A stretch of DNA of 64,000 bases from Bacillota bacterium (GTDB lineage Bacteria > Bacillota > Clostridia > Acetivibrionales > DSM-1351), in assembly GCA_023460955.1 (NCBI GenBank), contig JAEWOH010000041.1, forward strand, positions 1-64,000, given 5' to 3'. This document shows, piece after piece, positions 17,087 to 25,583 of this stretch. The first letter of the stretch is position 1. Every line of letters begins with the position of its first letter. Below the pieces are notes generated by a model. It did no database searches. It was not told the DNA's origin and saw only the letters and a program-made list of their open reading frames with translations. Position numbers and translations under genes: made by a program.

Positions 17087-17950
17087 TTATATATCCTGGG
17101 TATAAGATGAATAAAAATTTTTTGGAGTGACGCCGTACTCTTTTTTGAAGGCCCTGAAGAAATTAGAGTAATCCCCGAACCCACATTGCTTAAAAACATC
17201 AGTAATTGGAATGCCCTTTAAAATCAGCTCTTTAGATAAAATTAATTTTTTCTGGATAATATATTTATGAATGGTAGTTCCGGAATGTTTTTTGAATTCT
17301 CTCAGAAGATGGTACTTACTGAGAAAAACATGTTCCGAGAGGCTGTCTATAGTCAACTCCTCGTCAATATGGTTGTTAATGTAATCAATAATTTCGGTTA
17401 TCATCAGACTCTTTTTTACATCGGCATCGTGCCTTATGCTATTGTGCTGTAAGGCCAGGTTGAGCTGAACAAATAGTTCGATAAAGTAGGCCTTGAATAA
17501 AATATCACTTCCGATACCATTATAGTTCTCTATTGAAATCAGCTTGTGCAGAATTGTCCTTATATTCTGCTGCAAATCGAGATTTAATCTTATTACGCTG
17601 TCCTTTTTAGTATAAAAACATGCCGACAAATCAGTTATTTCAGTGGACAGGCTATTGATAAAGTTTTTATCCACCCATAAAACTATACGTTCATAAGGTA
17701 TGCTGTGGTCCTTTACAACCAACTGGTGAAGCTCCGTGGTATTAACAAGTACGATATCTCCCGGTTTTAAATCATAAGTCCTTCCTTCGATATAATAGCT
17801 TACGTTGCCTGAAATAAGTAAAAAACACTCATAAAAGTCGTGGTGATGAAGTGAGACTTTATCAAGCTTCACGTCTGAATAGTAGAATATCTCATAGTCC
17901 TTGGCGTGCATTTCCTGACGGGTTTGGTAAGAGTGATGCCTTTTTTTCAT
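17087..17950 (-). CDS. AraC-family regulator, probably of the glucuronoxylan operon
   Basis: A 287-residue protein with an N-terminal cupin domain (about 25-100, with LHHHDFYECFLLISG) and a C-terminal AraC DNA-binding domain (about 180-283, with LTIDSLSEHVFLSKYHLLREFK and the family end FRAFKKEYGVTPKNF). It is divergent from the esterase-uxuB-uxuA-aguA operon across 317 bp, the usual place for a local sugar-responsive activator. The ligand is unknown; an aldobiouronic acid or a xylan fragment would fit. The first codon ATG 17950 has the ribosome site AGAGGTG. Confidence 0.88.
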   Translation of the reverse strand: MKKRHHSYQTRQEMHAKDYEIFYYSDVKLDKVSLHHHDFYECFLLISGNVSYYIEGRTYDLKPGDIVLVNTTELHQLVVKDHSIPYERIVLWVDKNFINSLSTEITDLSACFYTKKDSVIRLNLDLQQNIRTILHKLISIENYNGIGSDILFKAYFIELFVQLNLALQHNSIRHDADVKKSLMITEIIDYINNHIDEELTIDSLSEHVFLSKYHLLREFKKHSGTTIHKYIIQKKLILSKELILKGIPITDVFKQCGFGDYSNFFRAFKKEYGVTPKNFYSSYTQDI

Positions 17951-18267
17951 TTTTCACCTCTGTAAATGCTTTACATTGAACGGGCTTCTTGATAACGACA
18001 TGGTCATTCTATCATAGCAATAATTGCAAGTCAAACGGCAATAAAAGCATATTAGTTACTATCGGGTATTGGTATAATGCTTAATATATATATTGTGGAG
18101 ATATTAGGCACTAAGGTAATATATTCCGAATGGCCTTTCACTATATTGCTGAGAATATCGGCTAGGATGATATCGTAAAAAATGCTCATTTGTAGAAATT
18201 ATTTTAAAAATGTTCTATATTGTAGATAAACAGTTCTGGATAAACAGTATTAATTGAGGAGAAACAA
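17951..18267. promoter_or_regulatory. Divergent control region of the glucuronoxylan operon
   Basis: A 317-bp non-coding stretch. TATAAT at 18073-18078 is a possible -10 box for the plus-strand operon, though its -35 is weak. GATAAACAGT occurs twice, at 18225-18234 and 18239-18248, and TTGTAGA twice, at about 18190 and 18220. Such paired direct repeats are typical of AraC-family binding sites, but their place close to the start codon would fit repression or a later promoter. Confidence 0.4.
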
Positions 18268-20178
18268 ATGGAGAATTCATCGAAATTAAGAAATGAAGAA
18301 GGACAGCTCAAGCTGCCTCGACTTGTCAGTGACGGAATGGTTCTTCAAAGAGATGCTGCGGTGAGGATGTGGGGATGGGCATCACCTGGGGAAGAGGTAA
18401 CGATCAGCTTTCTCGGGAAGCAATATAAGACCCTGGCTGATCGGCACGGAAATTGGGAAACTTACCTTGACAATTTGAAGGCAGGGGGCCCCTACCAGAT
18501 GGAAATAAAGGCTTCGACCTCAATAACTCTCAAGGATATTCTTGTCGGTGAGGTCTGGGTTTGTTCCGGACAATCCAATATTGAGCTTCAGATGGAGAGA
18601 GTCAAGGATCAATATCCTGAGGACATGGTTAATTGCGATTATCCTGAAATCAGACATTTTAGTGCCATCCTAAGATATGATTTTAATAAACCTTATGAAG
18701 ACTTTTCGCAAGGCGGTTGGGAAGCAGCCAGACCTGAAACAATAAGAAATTTTTCAGCAGTAGGTTACTTTTTCGCGAAGGCTATTCACAAAAAGTACGG
18801 TATACCTGTCGGGTTTATCAAGGCAGCCATAGGAGGCTCACCTATTGAAGCCTGGATAAGTGAAGAAGCCCTTAGAACTTACCCTCACATATTAGAGAAG
18901 TTGGCTCCATATAAGGATGACAGTTATGTAAATAAAGTTCTGGCTGAAAATGAAAAAAACATGAATACATGGTACGGAAACCTGAACAAGGCTGATCTGG
19001 GACTTACTTCAGAAAGTGCTCCCTGGTATTCTGAGAAACTTAATACAGACGACTGGCAGGTAATGAAGCTGCCTGCGAATTTTGAGAAGGAAGGCTTGAA
19101 TAACTTTAACGGAGTTGTTTGGTTCAGGAAGGAAATAGATGTGCCGGAGGAAATGCTTAATAAACCGGCAAGACTGTGGTTGGGAAGGATAGTTGACAGC
19201 GATAAAGCTTATGTTAATGGACAGTTTGTAGGGGAAATAACTTATCAGTATCCCCCGAGAAAGTATGATATACCCCAAGGACTTTTACGTAAGGGGAAAA
19301 ATATAGTTGCAGTAAGAGTAACCAGTAACAATGGGACAGGGGAGTTTATTGACGATAAGCCCTATAAGCTGTTTACAAAGGACTGCACCCTTGATCTCAG
19401 AGGTGAATGGAAATACAAGGTGGGGGCAGTTTGCGGTCCTCAGCCGGAAACTACCTTTGTTCAATGGGAACCTGTCGGACTGTATAACGGAATGTTGGCG
19501 CCGGTAACAAAGTATACCGTAAAGGGCGCTCTATGGTACCAGGGTGAGGCTAGTACCTTACGAGCTAATGAATACTTCAGCCTTATGAAAACCATGATCA
19601 GCGACTGGCGTAAAAAATGGAATCAGGAAAAATTCCCGGTTATAGCCGTACAGCTTCCCAACTATGGGATTGCTGACGAGCAGCCCGGAGAAAGTGATTG
19701 GGCCCAACTGAGAGAGGCCCAGCTGGATTCAATGTCCATTCCTGACACAGGCCTGGTTGTTACTATAGATTTGGGAGAATGGAATGACTTACATCCCCTT
19801 CGTAAAAAGGAAGTCGGGGAGCGGCTTGCATTAGCTGCGCAGAAGGTTGCATACGGAGAGAATATCGTTGCCTCTGGGCCTATTTATAAAGGCATAATGA
19901 TTAAAGGCAATAGAATAATTATCAATTTTACAAGTACAGGCAACGGACTTAAAACACGAGACGGCAAGGAATTGAAGCATTTTGCTGTTGCCGGAAAAGA
20001 TAAAAAATTTGTTTGGGCAAAGGCAGAGATTGTTGGCGATACCGTTGAAGTCTGGAGCGAAGAGGTTCCAGAGCCCAAAGCGGTACGATATGCCTGGGCA
20101 TATAACCCTGAGTCTGCAAACCTTATTAATGCAGAAGGGTTGCCAGCCTCTCCATTTAGAACAGACAGGTTATATTAA
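18268..20178 (+). CDS. Intracellular SGNH acetylesterase (sialate O-acetylesterase-like) with inserted GH2-type beta-sandwich
   Basis: The 636-residue protein removes acetyl groups, here probably from xylo-oligosaccharides. Catalytic Ser103 lies in SGQSNIELQM, the QGE motif is in ALWYQGEAST, and the Asp507/His509 pair is in DLHPLRK, all in the SASA/DUF303 order. Between the Ser and QGE blocks, about residues 255-380, is a jelly-roll like the sugar-binding domain of GH2 enzymes. No signal peptide is visible, so it acts in the cytoplasm. It is first in the operon, 40 nt before uxuB. Acetylxylan esterase is inferred from context; the fold alone also fits sialate esterase. Confidence 0.85.
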   Translation: MENSSKLRNEEGQLKLPRLVSDGMVLQRDAAVRMWGWASPGEEVTISFLGKQYKTLADRHGNWETYLDNLKAGGPYQMEIKASTSITLKDILVGEVWVCSGQSNIELQMERVKDQYPEDMVNCDYPEIRHFSAILRYDFNKPYEDFSQGGWEAARPETIRNFSAVGYFFAKAIHKKYGIPVGFIKAAIGGSPIEAWISEEALRTYPHILEKLAPYKDDSYVNKVLAENEKNMNTWYGNLNKADLGLTSESAPWYSEKLNTDDWQVMKLPANFEKEGLNNFNGVVWFRKEIDVPEEMLNKPARLWLGRIVDSDKAYVNGQFVGEITYQYPPRKYDIPQGLLRKGKNIVAVRVTSNNGTGEFIDDKPYKLFTKDCTLDLRGEWKYKVGAVCGPQPETTFVQWEPVGLYNGMLAPVTKYTVKGALWYQGEASTLRANEYFSLMKTMISDWRKKWNQEKFPVIAVQLPNYGIADEQPGESDWAQLREAQLDSMSIPDTGLVVTIDLGEWNDLHPLRKKEVGERLALAAQKVAYGENIVASGPIYKGIMIKGNRIIINFTSTGNGLKTRDGKELKHFAVAGKDKKFVWAKAEIVGDTVEVWSEEVPEPKAVRYAWAYNPESANLINAEGLPASPFRTDRLY

Positions 20179-20218
20179 TTAGCTTAGATTACTTTAAAGC
20201 AGCAGAATGGGGGATAAT

Positions 20219-21829
20219 ATGAGACTAAACAGAGAAAGTCTGAAGGACAGCTTCTGGGAGAAAACAGGTTTTGAGCTACCGCGTTTTGAACTGGAACAGA
20301 TGCTTGAAAAGACATATGTAGCACCTCAATGGGTCCATTTTGGTGCGGGGAATATTTTCAGAGGCTTTATTTCAGCATTGCAGCAGCAATTGCTGGAAAG
20401 TGGAAAAACCAAAAGCGGAATAATTGCAGTAGCTCCTAATGATAGCATCATAATCGATGAAATATACAAGCCTTCGGACAACCTTACAATTCTTGTACAT
20501 TTGCTGCCTGATGGAAGTCTTGAGAAAAAAGTTATAGGGAGTGTTTCTGAAAGCCTGGTTGCAAATCCGGACTCCACCGAGGACTGGAAAAGACTTGAGG
20601 AGATATTTACAAAGCCATCACTTCAGATAGTAAGCTTTACAGTTACCGAAAAGGGTTATAGTCTGACAGATATATCAGGAGGATTCCTCACTGAGGTACA
20701 GGAGGATATTGAGAATGGGCCTGAAAAGCCCAAAAGTCTGATGGCGAAAATAACTGCACTGCTGTATTCCAGATATAAAGCCGGAGGGCTGCCCATAGCT
20801 TTGGTAAGCATGGATAATTGTTCTCACAATGGAGATATATTAAAAAAATCCGTTACTGCTATAGTTGAACAATGGATAAGAAGAGGGTTTGCAGAAGAGA
20901 GCTACCTGGATTATATAAATGATGCCGGTAAGGTGGCTTTTCCATGTACAATGATAGACAAAATAACTCCAAGGCCTTCAGAGCTTGTTGAGAAAAATCT
21001 TCAGGAACTTGGTCTTGAGGATACAAAAATAATTTGTACTTCAAAGAATTCCTACCTGTCCCAGTTTGTTAACGCTGAAAAACCTCAGTACCTGGTGGTG
21101 GAGGATAAATTCCCGAATGGCCGCCCACCTCTGGAACTGGCAGGAGTATATTTTACCGACAAGGAAACGGTAGACAAGGTTGAAAAAATGAAAGTTACCA
21201 CCTGCCTGAATCCGTTACATACAGCTCTGGCAATTTTCGGCTGTCTGTTGGGCTATAAACTTATTGCTGATGAAATGAAGGATTCGCAGCTCAGGGGATT
21301 GGTAGTTAAAATCGGTTATGCTGAAGGTATGCCTGTAGTGGTTAATCCCGGGATAATAAATCCTGTTGTTTTTATAGATGAAGTTATTAATAAAAGACTT
21401 CCAAATCCCTACATTCCTGACACACCACAAAGAATAGCCTGCGATACCTCACAAAAAATTCCGGTCCGCTTTGGGGAAACAATTAAAACCTACTATAACC
21501 ACCCAAGGCTGGATGTAAAGACACTAACCTTCATACCTCTGGTAATTGCGGGCTGGTGCAGGTATCTGATGGGAATTGATGATTTGGGCAACGATATGCA
21601 GTTAAGTCCTGATCCTTTGCTTAATGAAGTAAGAGCCTACATTCAGGATATAAAGTTCGGAAGCCCTGAATCTGTGGGGGATTCCCTGAAGCCGTTGTTG
21701 TCAAACGAAAGAATATTTGGGATGGATTTGTATAAAGCTGGACTTGGTGCCAAGATTGAGGGCTACTTCGGGGAAATGCTAACCGGTACCAATGCAGTAC
21801 GGAAAGTGCTTGAAAAGTACGTAGGTTAA
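20219..21829 (+). CDS. uxuB: Fructuronate reductase (mannitol dehydrogenase family)
   Basis: A 536-residue long-chain dehydrogenase that reduces D-fructuronate to D-mannonate with NADH. The N-terminal Rossmann part begins VHFGAGNIFRGF, and the C-terminal part holds the family segment KVTTCLNPLHTALAIFGC. ATG 20219 follows the GGGGGAT site; the in-frame ATG at 20207 lies inside that site. uxuA follows 29 nt later, which supports fructuronate over mannitol or tagaturonate as substrate. Confidence 0.92.
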   Translation: MRLNRESLKDSFWEKTGFELPRFELEQMLEKTYVAPQWVHFGAGNIFRGFISALQQQLLESGKTKSGIIAVAPNDSIIIDEIYKPSDNLTILVHLLPDGSLEKKVIGSVSESLVANPDSTEDWKRLEEIFTKPSLQIVSFTVTEKGYSLTDISGGFLTEVQEDIENGPEKPKSLMAKITALLYSRYKAGGLPIALVSMDNCSHNGDILKKSVTAIVEQWIRRGFAEESYLDYINDAGKVAFPCTMIDKITPRPSELVEKNLQELGLEDTKIICTSKNSYLSQFVNAEKPQYLVVEDKFPNGRPPLELAGVYFTDKETVDKVEKMKVTTCLNPLHTALAIFGCLLGYKLIADEMKDSQLRGLVVKIGYAEGMPVVVNPGIINPVVFIDEVINKRLPNPYIPDTPQRIACDTSQKIPVRFGETIKTYYNHPRLDVKTLTFIPLVIAGWCRYLMGIDDLGNDMQLSPDPLLNEVRAYIQDIKFGSPESVGDSLKPLLSNERIFGMDLYKAGLGAKIEGYFGEMLTGTNAVRKVLEKYVG

Positions 21830-21858
21830 AATAAATCAAGGATTGGGGAGATGATAGT

Positions 21859-22944
21859 TTGAAAATTACATTCAGGTGGTTCGGAGAAAAAGATGACAGC
21901 ATAACGCTTGAACAGATAAAGCAAATACCTGCTGTGACCGGCGTAGTTGGTGCATTATATGATGTATCTGTAGGTGAGGTATGGCCCATGGACAAAATCC
22001 TGGCTCTTAAAAGTACAGTAGAAAAGTCAGGGCTGGAGCTGGAGGTCATTGAAAGTGTAAATATCCATGAAGATATAAAGCTGGGCCTTCCTTCAAGAGA
22101 TCAGTATATAGAAAACTATAAGCAATGCATAAGGAATCTGGGTAAGGCAGGGGTTAAGGTTATTTGTTATAATTTCATGCCTGTATTTGACTGGCTCAGG
22201 TCTGAACTGGCACATACGCTGCCGGATGGCTCCAATGCTTTATTCTATGATCATAATGTGGTTAAGGATATTGATCCTGTAAAGCTGGTTGAAGACATGG
22301 CAACAAACTCAAACGGTTTCACTCTTCCGGGATGGGAGCCGGAAAGACTGGCTCTGCTTAAGTCAACTCTTGAACAATATAGAAGCATTGATGAGGATAA
22401 GCTCTTTGATAACCTGAAGTATTTCCTGGAGAATATTATTCCGGTTTGTGAAGAAGCCGATGTCAAAATGGCAATACATCCGGATGATCCGCCATGGTCA
22501 TTGTTTGGCCTTCCAAGGATAGTAACAAATAAAGAAAATCTTGAGAGGCTTGTTAAGCTGGTTGATAGTCCCTACAATGGCTTGACACTGTGCAGCGGTT
22601 CTCTTGGAGCCAATCCTGCCAATAATATACCCGAAATAATAAGACATTTTGGAAGCATGGGAAGAATACATTTTGGTCATGTCAGAAATGTTAAGTTTAT
22701 ATCTGAAAGAGTATTTCATGAGTCATCACATTTATCTTCAGATGGTTCACTTGATTTGTTTGAAATAATGAAGGCATACCACGATATTGACTTTAAAGGC
22801 TATATCCGCCCTGACCATGGAAGAATGATATGGGGAGAAAAGGCAAGACCCGGTTACGGTCTGTATGACAGAGCTCTTGGAATTACTTACCTCAACGGCT
22901 TGTGGGAAGCTATAACGAAAATGAAAAAATTGCAGATAAAATAA
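21859..22944 (+). CDS. uxuA: Mannonate dehydratase
   Basis: Dehydrates D-mannonate to 2-keto-3-deoxygluconate. The 361-residue TIM-barrel protein begins MKITFRWFGEKDDSITLEQI and has family metal-site segments MAIHPDDPPWSLFGLPRIV, GSLGANP and HFGHVRN. The start is TTG 21859, 8 nt after GGGGAG. The KDG kinase and aldolase that would complete the pathway are not in this window. Confidence 0.96.
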   Translation: MKITFRWFGEKDDSITLEQIKQIPAVTGVVGALYDVSVGEVWPMDKILALKSTVEKSGLELEVIESVNIHEDIKLGLPSRDQYIENYKQCIRNLGKAGVKVICYNFMPVFDWLRSELAHTLPDGSNALFYDHNVVKDIDPVKLVEDMATNSNGFTLPGWEPERLALLKSTLEQYRSIDEDKLFDNLKYFLENIIPVCEEADVKMAIHPDDPPWSLFGLPRIVTNKENLERLVKLVDSPYNGLTLCSGSLGANPANNIPEIIRHFGSMGRIHFGHVRNVKFISERVFHESSHLSSDGSLDLFEIMKAYHDIDFKGYIRPDHGRMIWGEKARPGYGLYDRALGITYLNGLWEAITKMKKLQIK

Positions 22945-23036
22945 AGTAAGAATATAAGAAGTAACCCTCATGGAGGGATAATAAAGAAAGCAACAATAAT
23001 ACGGAAAATCTATAAATTAAGTCCGGGAGGAAGCAA

Positions 23037-25124
23037 ATGAGCAATTTTGTAGTTACAGGGAGCCCCAAGAGTACATCAATGTACAAGTGCTGGCTGAAAT
23101 ATTACAGACTTGAGAACAAAAAGCTTATCAGTGCATATAAAGAACTGCTTAAGGAAATTGTAGCAACTGAGAATACACCTATTATCGTGAATGCAATAAA
23201 CGAATTAAAACTGGGTTTGACAGCAATTCTTGGGGTTAAGCCGATCATATCGGAGACTCCATCAAAGTCTGCTTGCCTTCTGCTGGGAACTGTAGACGGA
23301 AATAAAGAGGTTGCAGCACTTCTGGGTTCTGATAAGAACAAGCTCGGGGAGGAAGGCTTCGCCATCAGCCTTGTTGAGGCAACCGGCCAGCGTAGGCTCG
23401 TAGTTGCAGGTAAAACTGATAAAGGACTGATGTATGGTGTTTTCAACCTTCTCAGACTAATACAGACAGGGACCGAAATATCAGCACTTCCAAGACTTGA
23501 GAACCCTGTCAACCAAATGAGAATTATAAATCATTGGGACAATATTGACGGCAGCATTGAAAGAGGCTATGCAGGGAGATCCATATTTTATGATAACAAT
23601 AAAATTACTCGTAACCTCGCAAGAATTAAAGATTATGCAAGGCTGCTGGCATCGGTAGGTATAAACTCAATAGCAATAAACAATGTTAACGTGCATAAAT
23701 TTGAAACTCTCCTTATATCAGAAAAATATATAAAGGATGTTGTAAAGCTCAATGAAATATTCCGGAATTACGGAATAAAGCTGTTTCTCAGCATAAATTT
23801 TGCAAGTCCCCTGTCAGTCGGTGACCTGGCTACTGCAGATCCTCTGGATATTGCAGTTCGTGAATGGTGGAAAAAGAAGGTTGAATACGTTTATTCCCAC
23901 ATACCTGATTTCGGAGGTTTTCTCGTAAAGGCTGACTCTGAAGGCAGACCTGGGCCGTTTACTTACGGCAGAACTCATGCAGATGGTGCTAATATGCTGG
24001 CTGAGGCCTTAAAGCCTTATGGAGGGCTAGTTATCTGGAGATGTTTTGTTTACAACTGTCAGCAGGATTGGAGAGATCATTCGGTTGACAGAGCCAGAGC
24101 AGCTTATGACCACTTCATGCCTCTGGACGGAGCCTTCGCTGACAATGTTATGCTGCAGATAAAGCATGGTCCGATGGACTTCCAGGTTAGAGAACCGGTC
24201 TCACCGCTGATAGGAGGTCTTACAAAGACAAACCAGGTTCTTGAACTCCAGATCACTCAGGAATATACAGGACAGCAAAAGCATCTATGCTATCTGGTGC
24301 CTTACTGGAGAGAAATACTTGATTTTGATACCTATGCCAAGGGTGAAGGCACAACCATAAAGAAAATAATAAGCAGAGAAGTGTTTAATAACAAGTTCGG
24401 CGGTTTCGCCGCAGTAACAAACATCGGGGATGACATGAACTGGACAGGTCATCAGATGGCTCAAGCCAATACCTTCGGGTATGCACTGCTCGCCTGGAAC
24501 CCTGAGGTTTCTGCAGAGGAAATTGCAGAAACCTGGATCAGGCTTACCTATTCAAATAATGAAAAGGTTGTGTCCACTGTTAAAGAAATGCTCATGTGCT
24601 CCTGGAGAACCTACGAGAATTATACTTCACCGTTGGGTATTGGTTGGATGGTAAATCCCAACCACCATTACGGACCTAATGTAGACGGTTATGAATATGA
24701 CAGATGGGGAACTTATCATAGAGCAGACCTTAAGGGAATAGGCGTTGACAGAACAGTTAAGAACGGCACGGGCTATGCGGGTCAGTATCATAAGGAAGTG
24801 GCTGAAAGGTATGAGGACTTTGAGAAATGCCCCGAAGAGCTGCTGCTGTTCTTCCACCATATAAAATACGACTATAAACTTAAGACCGGTGAGACCTTAA
24901 TTCAACACATATACAACACCCATTTCAAGGGTGCTGAGGAAGTTGAAGAATTAATAGTGAAATGGGAGAGCCTGAAGGACTTGGTTGAGGAGGATGTATT
25001 CAACCACGTACTAAGTAGACTTGAAGGTCAGGCTGCGCATTCAAAAGAGTGGAGAGATGTTATAAACACCTATTTCTTCAGAAAAACAGGTATACCTGAT
25101 GAGCAGGGAAGGAAGATATATTAA
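23037..25124 (+). CDS. aguA: Alpha-glucuronidase, glycoside hydrolase family 67
   Basis: Removes 4-O-methylglucuronic acid or glucuronic acid from the non-reducing end of xylo-oligosaccharides. The 695-residue length, the order (N-terminal beta domain, barrel, C-terminal helical domain) and the lack of a signal peptide are typical of intracellular GH67 enzymes. Catalytic residues are visible as Asp381 in HGPMDFQVREP and Glu409 in QITQEYTGQQKH; the 28-residue gap matches characterised GH67 enzymes. ATG 23037 follows GGGAGGAAG. It is the last gene of the operon, 92 nt after uxuA. Confidence 0.97.
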   Translation: MSNFVVTGSPKSTSMYKCWLKYYRLENKKLISAYKELLKEIVATENTPIIVNAINELKLGLTAILGVKPIISETPSKSACLLLGTVDGNKEVAALLGSDKNKLGEEGFAISLVEATGQRRLVVAGKTDKGLMYGVFNLLRLIQTGTEISALPRLENPVNQMRIINHWDNIDGSIERGYAGRSIFYDNNKITRNLARIKDYARLLASVGINSIAINNVNVHKFETLLISEKYIKDVVKLNEIFRNYGIKLFLSINFASPLSVGDLATADPLDIAVREWWKKKVEYVYSHIPDFGGFLVKADSEGRPGPFTYGRTHADGANMLAEALKPYGGLVIWRCFVYNCQQDWRDHSVDRARAAYDHFMPLDGAFADNVMLQIKHGPMDFQVREPVSPLIGGLTKTNQVLELQITQEYTGQQKHLCYLVPYWREILDFDTYAKGEGTTIKKIISREVFNNKFGGFAAVTNIGDDMNWTGHQMAQANTFGYALLAWNPEVSAEEIAETWIRLTYSNNEKVVSTVKEMLMCSWRTYENYTSPLGIGWMVNPNHHYGPNVDGYEYDRWGTYHRADLKGIGVDRTVKNGTGYAGQYHKEVAERYEDFEKCPEELLLFFHHIKYDYKLKTGETLIQHIYNTHFKGAEEVEELIVKWESLKDLVEEDVFNHVLSRLEGQAAHSKEWRDVINTYFFRKTGIPDEQGRKIY

Positions 25125-25154
25125 TACTAAATACAAATCAAAACTATAACTAAA

Positions 25155-25181
25155 GTGGGAGCCTGCAAGCTCCCCTTTTTA
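25155..25181 (+). terminator. Terminator of the glucuronoxylan operon
   Basis: GGGAGC-CTGCAA-GCTCCC followed by CTTTTT. Confidence 0.9.
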
Positions 25182-25197
25182 GGTATTAATATAAGCA

Positions 25198-25439
25198 ATA
25201 GTACGGTACGCGAGTACGACTTAAATTAATGGGAAGCACGGTTAAAAGCAGGTACAGCATTTCAAGGCGAAGATCAGTAATTATAGCCGGCAAAGCGGCA
25301 GGACGCCGCTTTGAGCATAAGAGACACAGGAAGTGTCTTGTTGTGCGACGGCTTAAATGCCTGATAAGAGCCGTTTGAAATGCTGCACCTGCTTTGGGTG
25401 CAAGCCATTAATTTAAGTTGTATGGAAGTACTGTACTAT
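25198..25439 (+). repeat. Structured intergenic repeat, copy A (full length)
   Basis: A 242-bp element that is inverted-repeat over its whole length. Terminal arms ATAGTAC.GTAC / GTAC.GTACTAT, then CTTAAATTAATGG / CCATTAATTTAAG, then GCAGGT.CAGCATTTCA / TGAAATGCTG.ACCTGC pair perfectly. The cap (25286-25352) is a three-way junction: GCCG/CGGC closes two hairpins. The first is GCGGC-AGGAC-GCCGC; the second has GCATAA/TTGTGC, a G/TG internal loop, AGACAC/GTGTCT and an AGGAA loop. A terminator lies 30 nt downstream. Copies B, C and D are at 37.5, 42.3 and 55.0 kb. Confidence 0.9.
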
Positions 25440-25468
25440 GATAAAAATCAAAAAATATAAAAGGGGTC

Positions 25469-25493
25469 GCTGTCGGGTATGGCAGCCTTTTTT
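25469..25493 (+). terminator. Terminator-like hairpin between element A and the GH2 gene
   Basis: GCTGTC-GGGTAT-GGCAGC followed by CTTTTTT. It lies 90 nt before the GH2 start. It could end a transcript of element A or attenuate read-through into the GH2 gene. A -10-like TATAAT is at 25539-25544 for a separate GH2 promoter. Confidence 0.65.
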
Positions 25494-25583
25494 GTATTAA
25501 GATGTAATTTATCAATAGATTTGGCAAATACTAAATTGTATAATAAAATTGATAGTCACTTTTGTAGGCAGATAGGAGACATT

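Noticed and set aside
25198..25439. Copies A-D as group II intron fragments or CRISPR repeats
   Set aside because: No domain V-like catalytic hairpin or reverse transcriptase, and no regular repeat-spacer pattern.
25198..25439. Copies A-D as ordinary transposon MITEs
   Set aside because: Terminal inverted repeats exist, so this cannot be excluded, but pairing kept through divergence, one orientation relative to genes and nearby terminators fit an RNA role better. No target-site duplication was clear.
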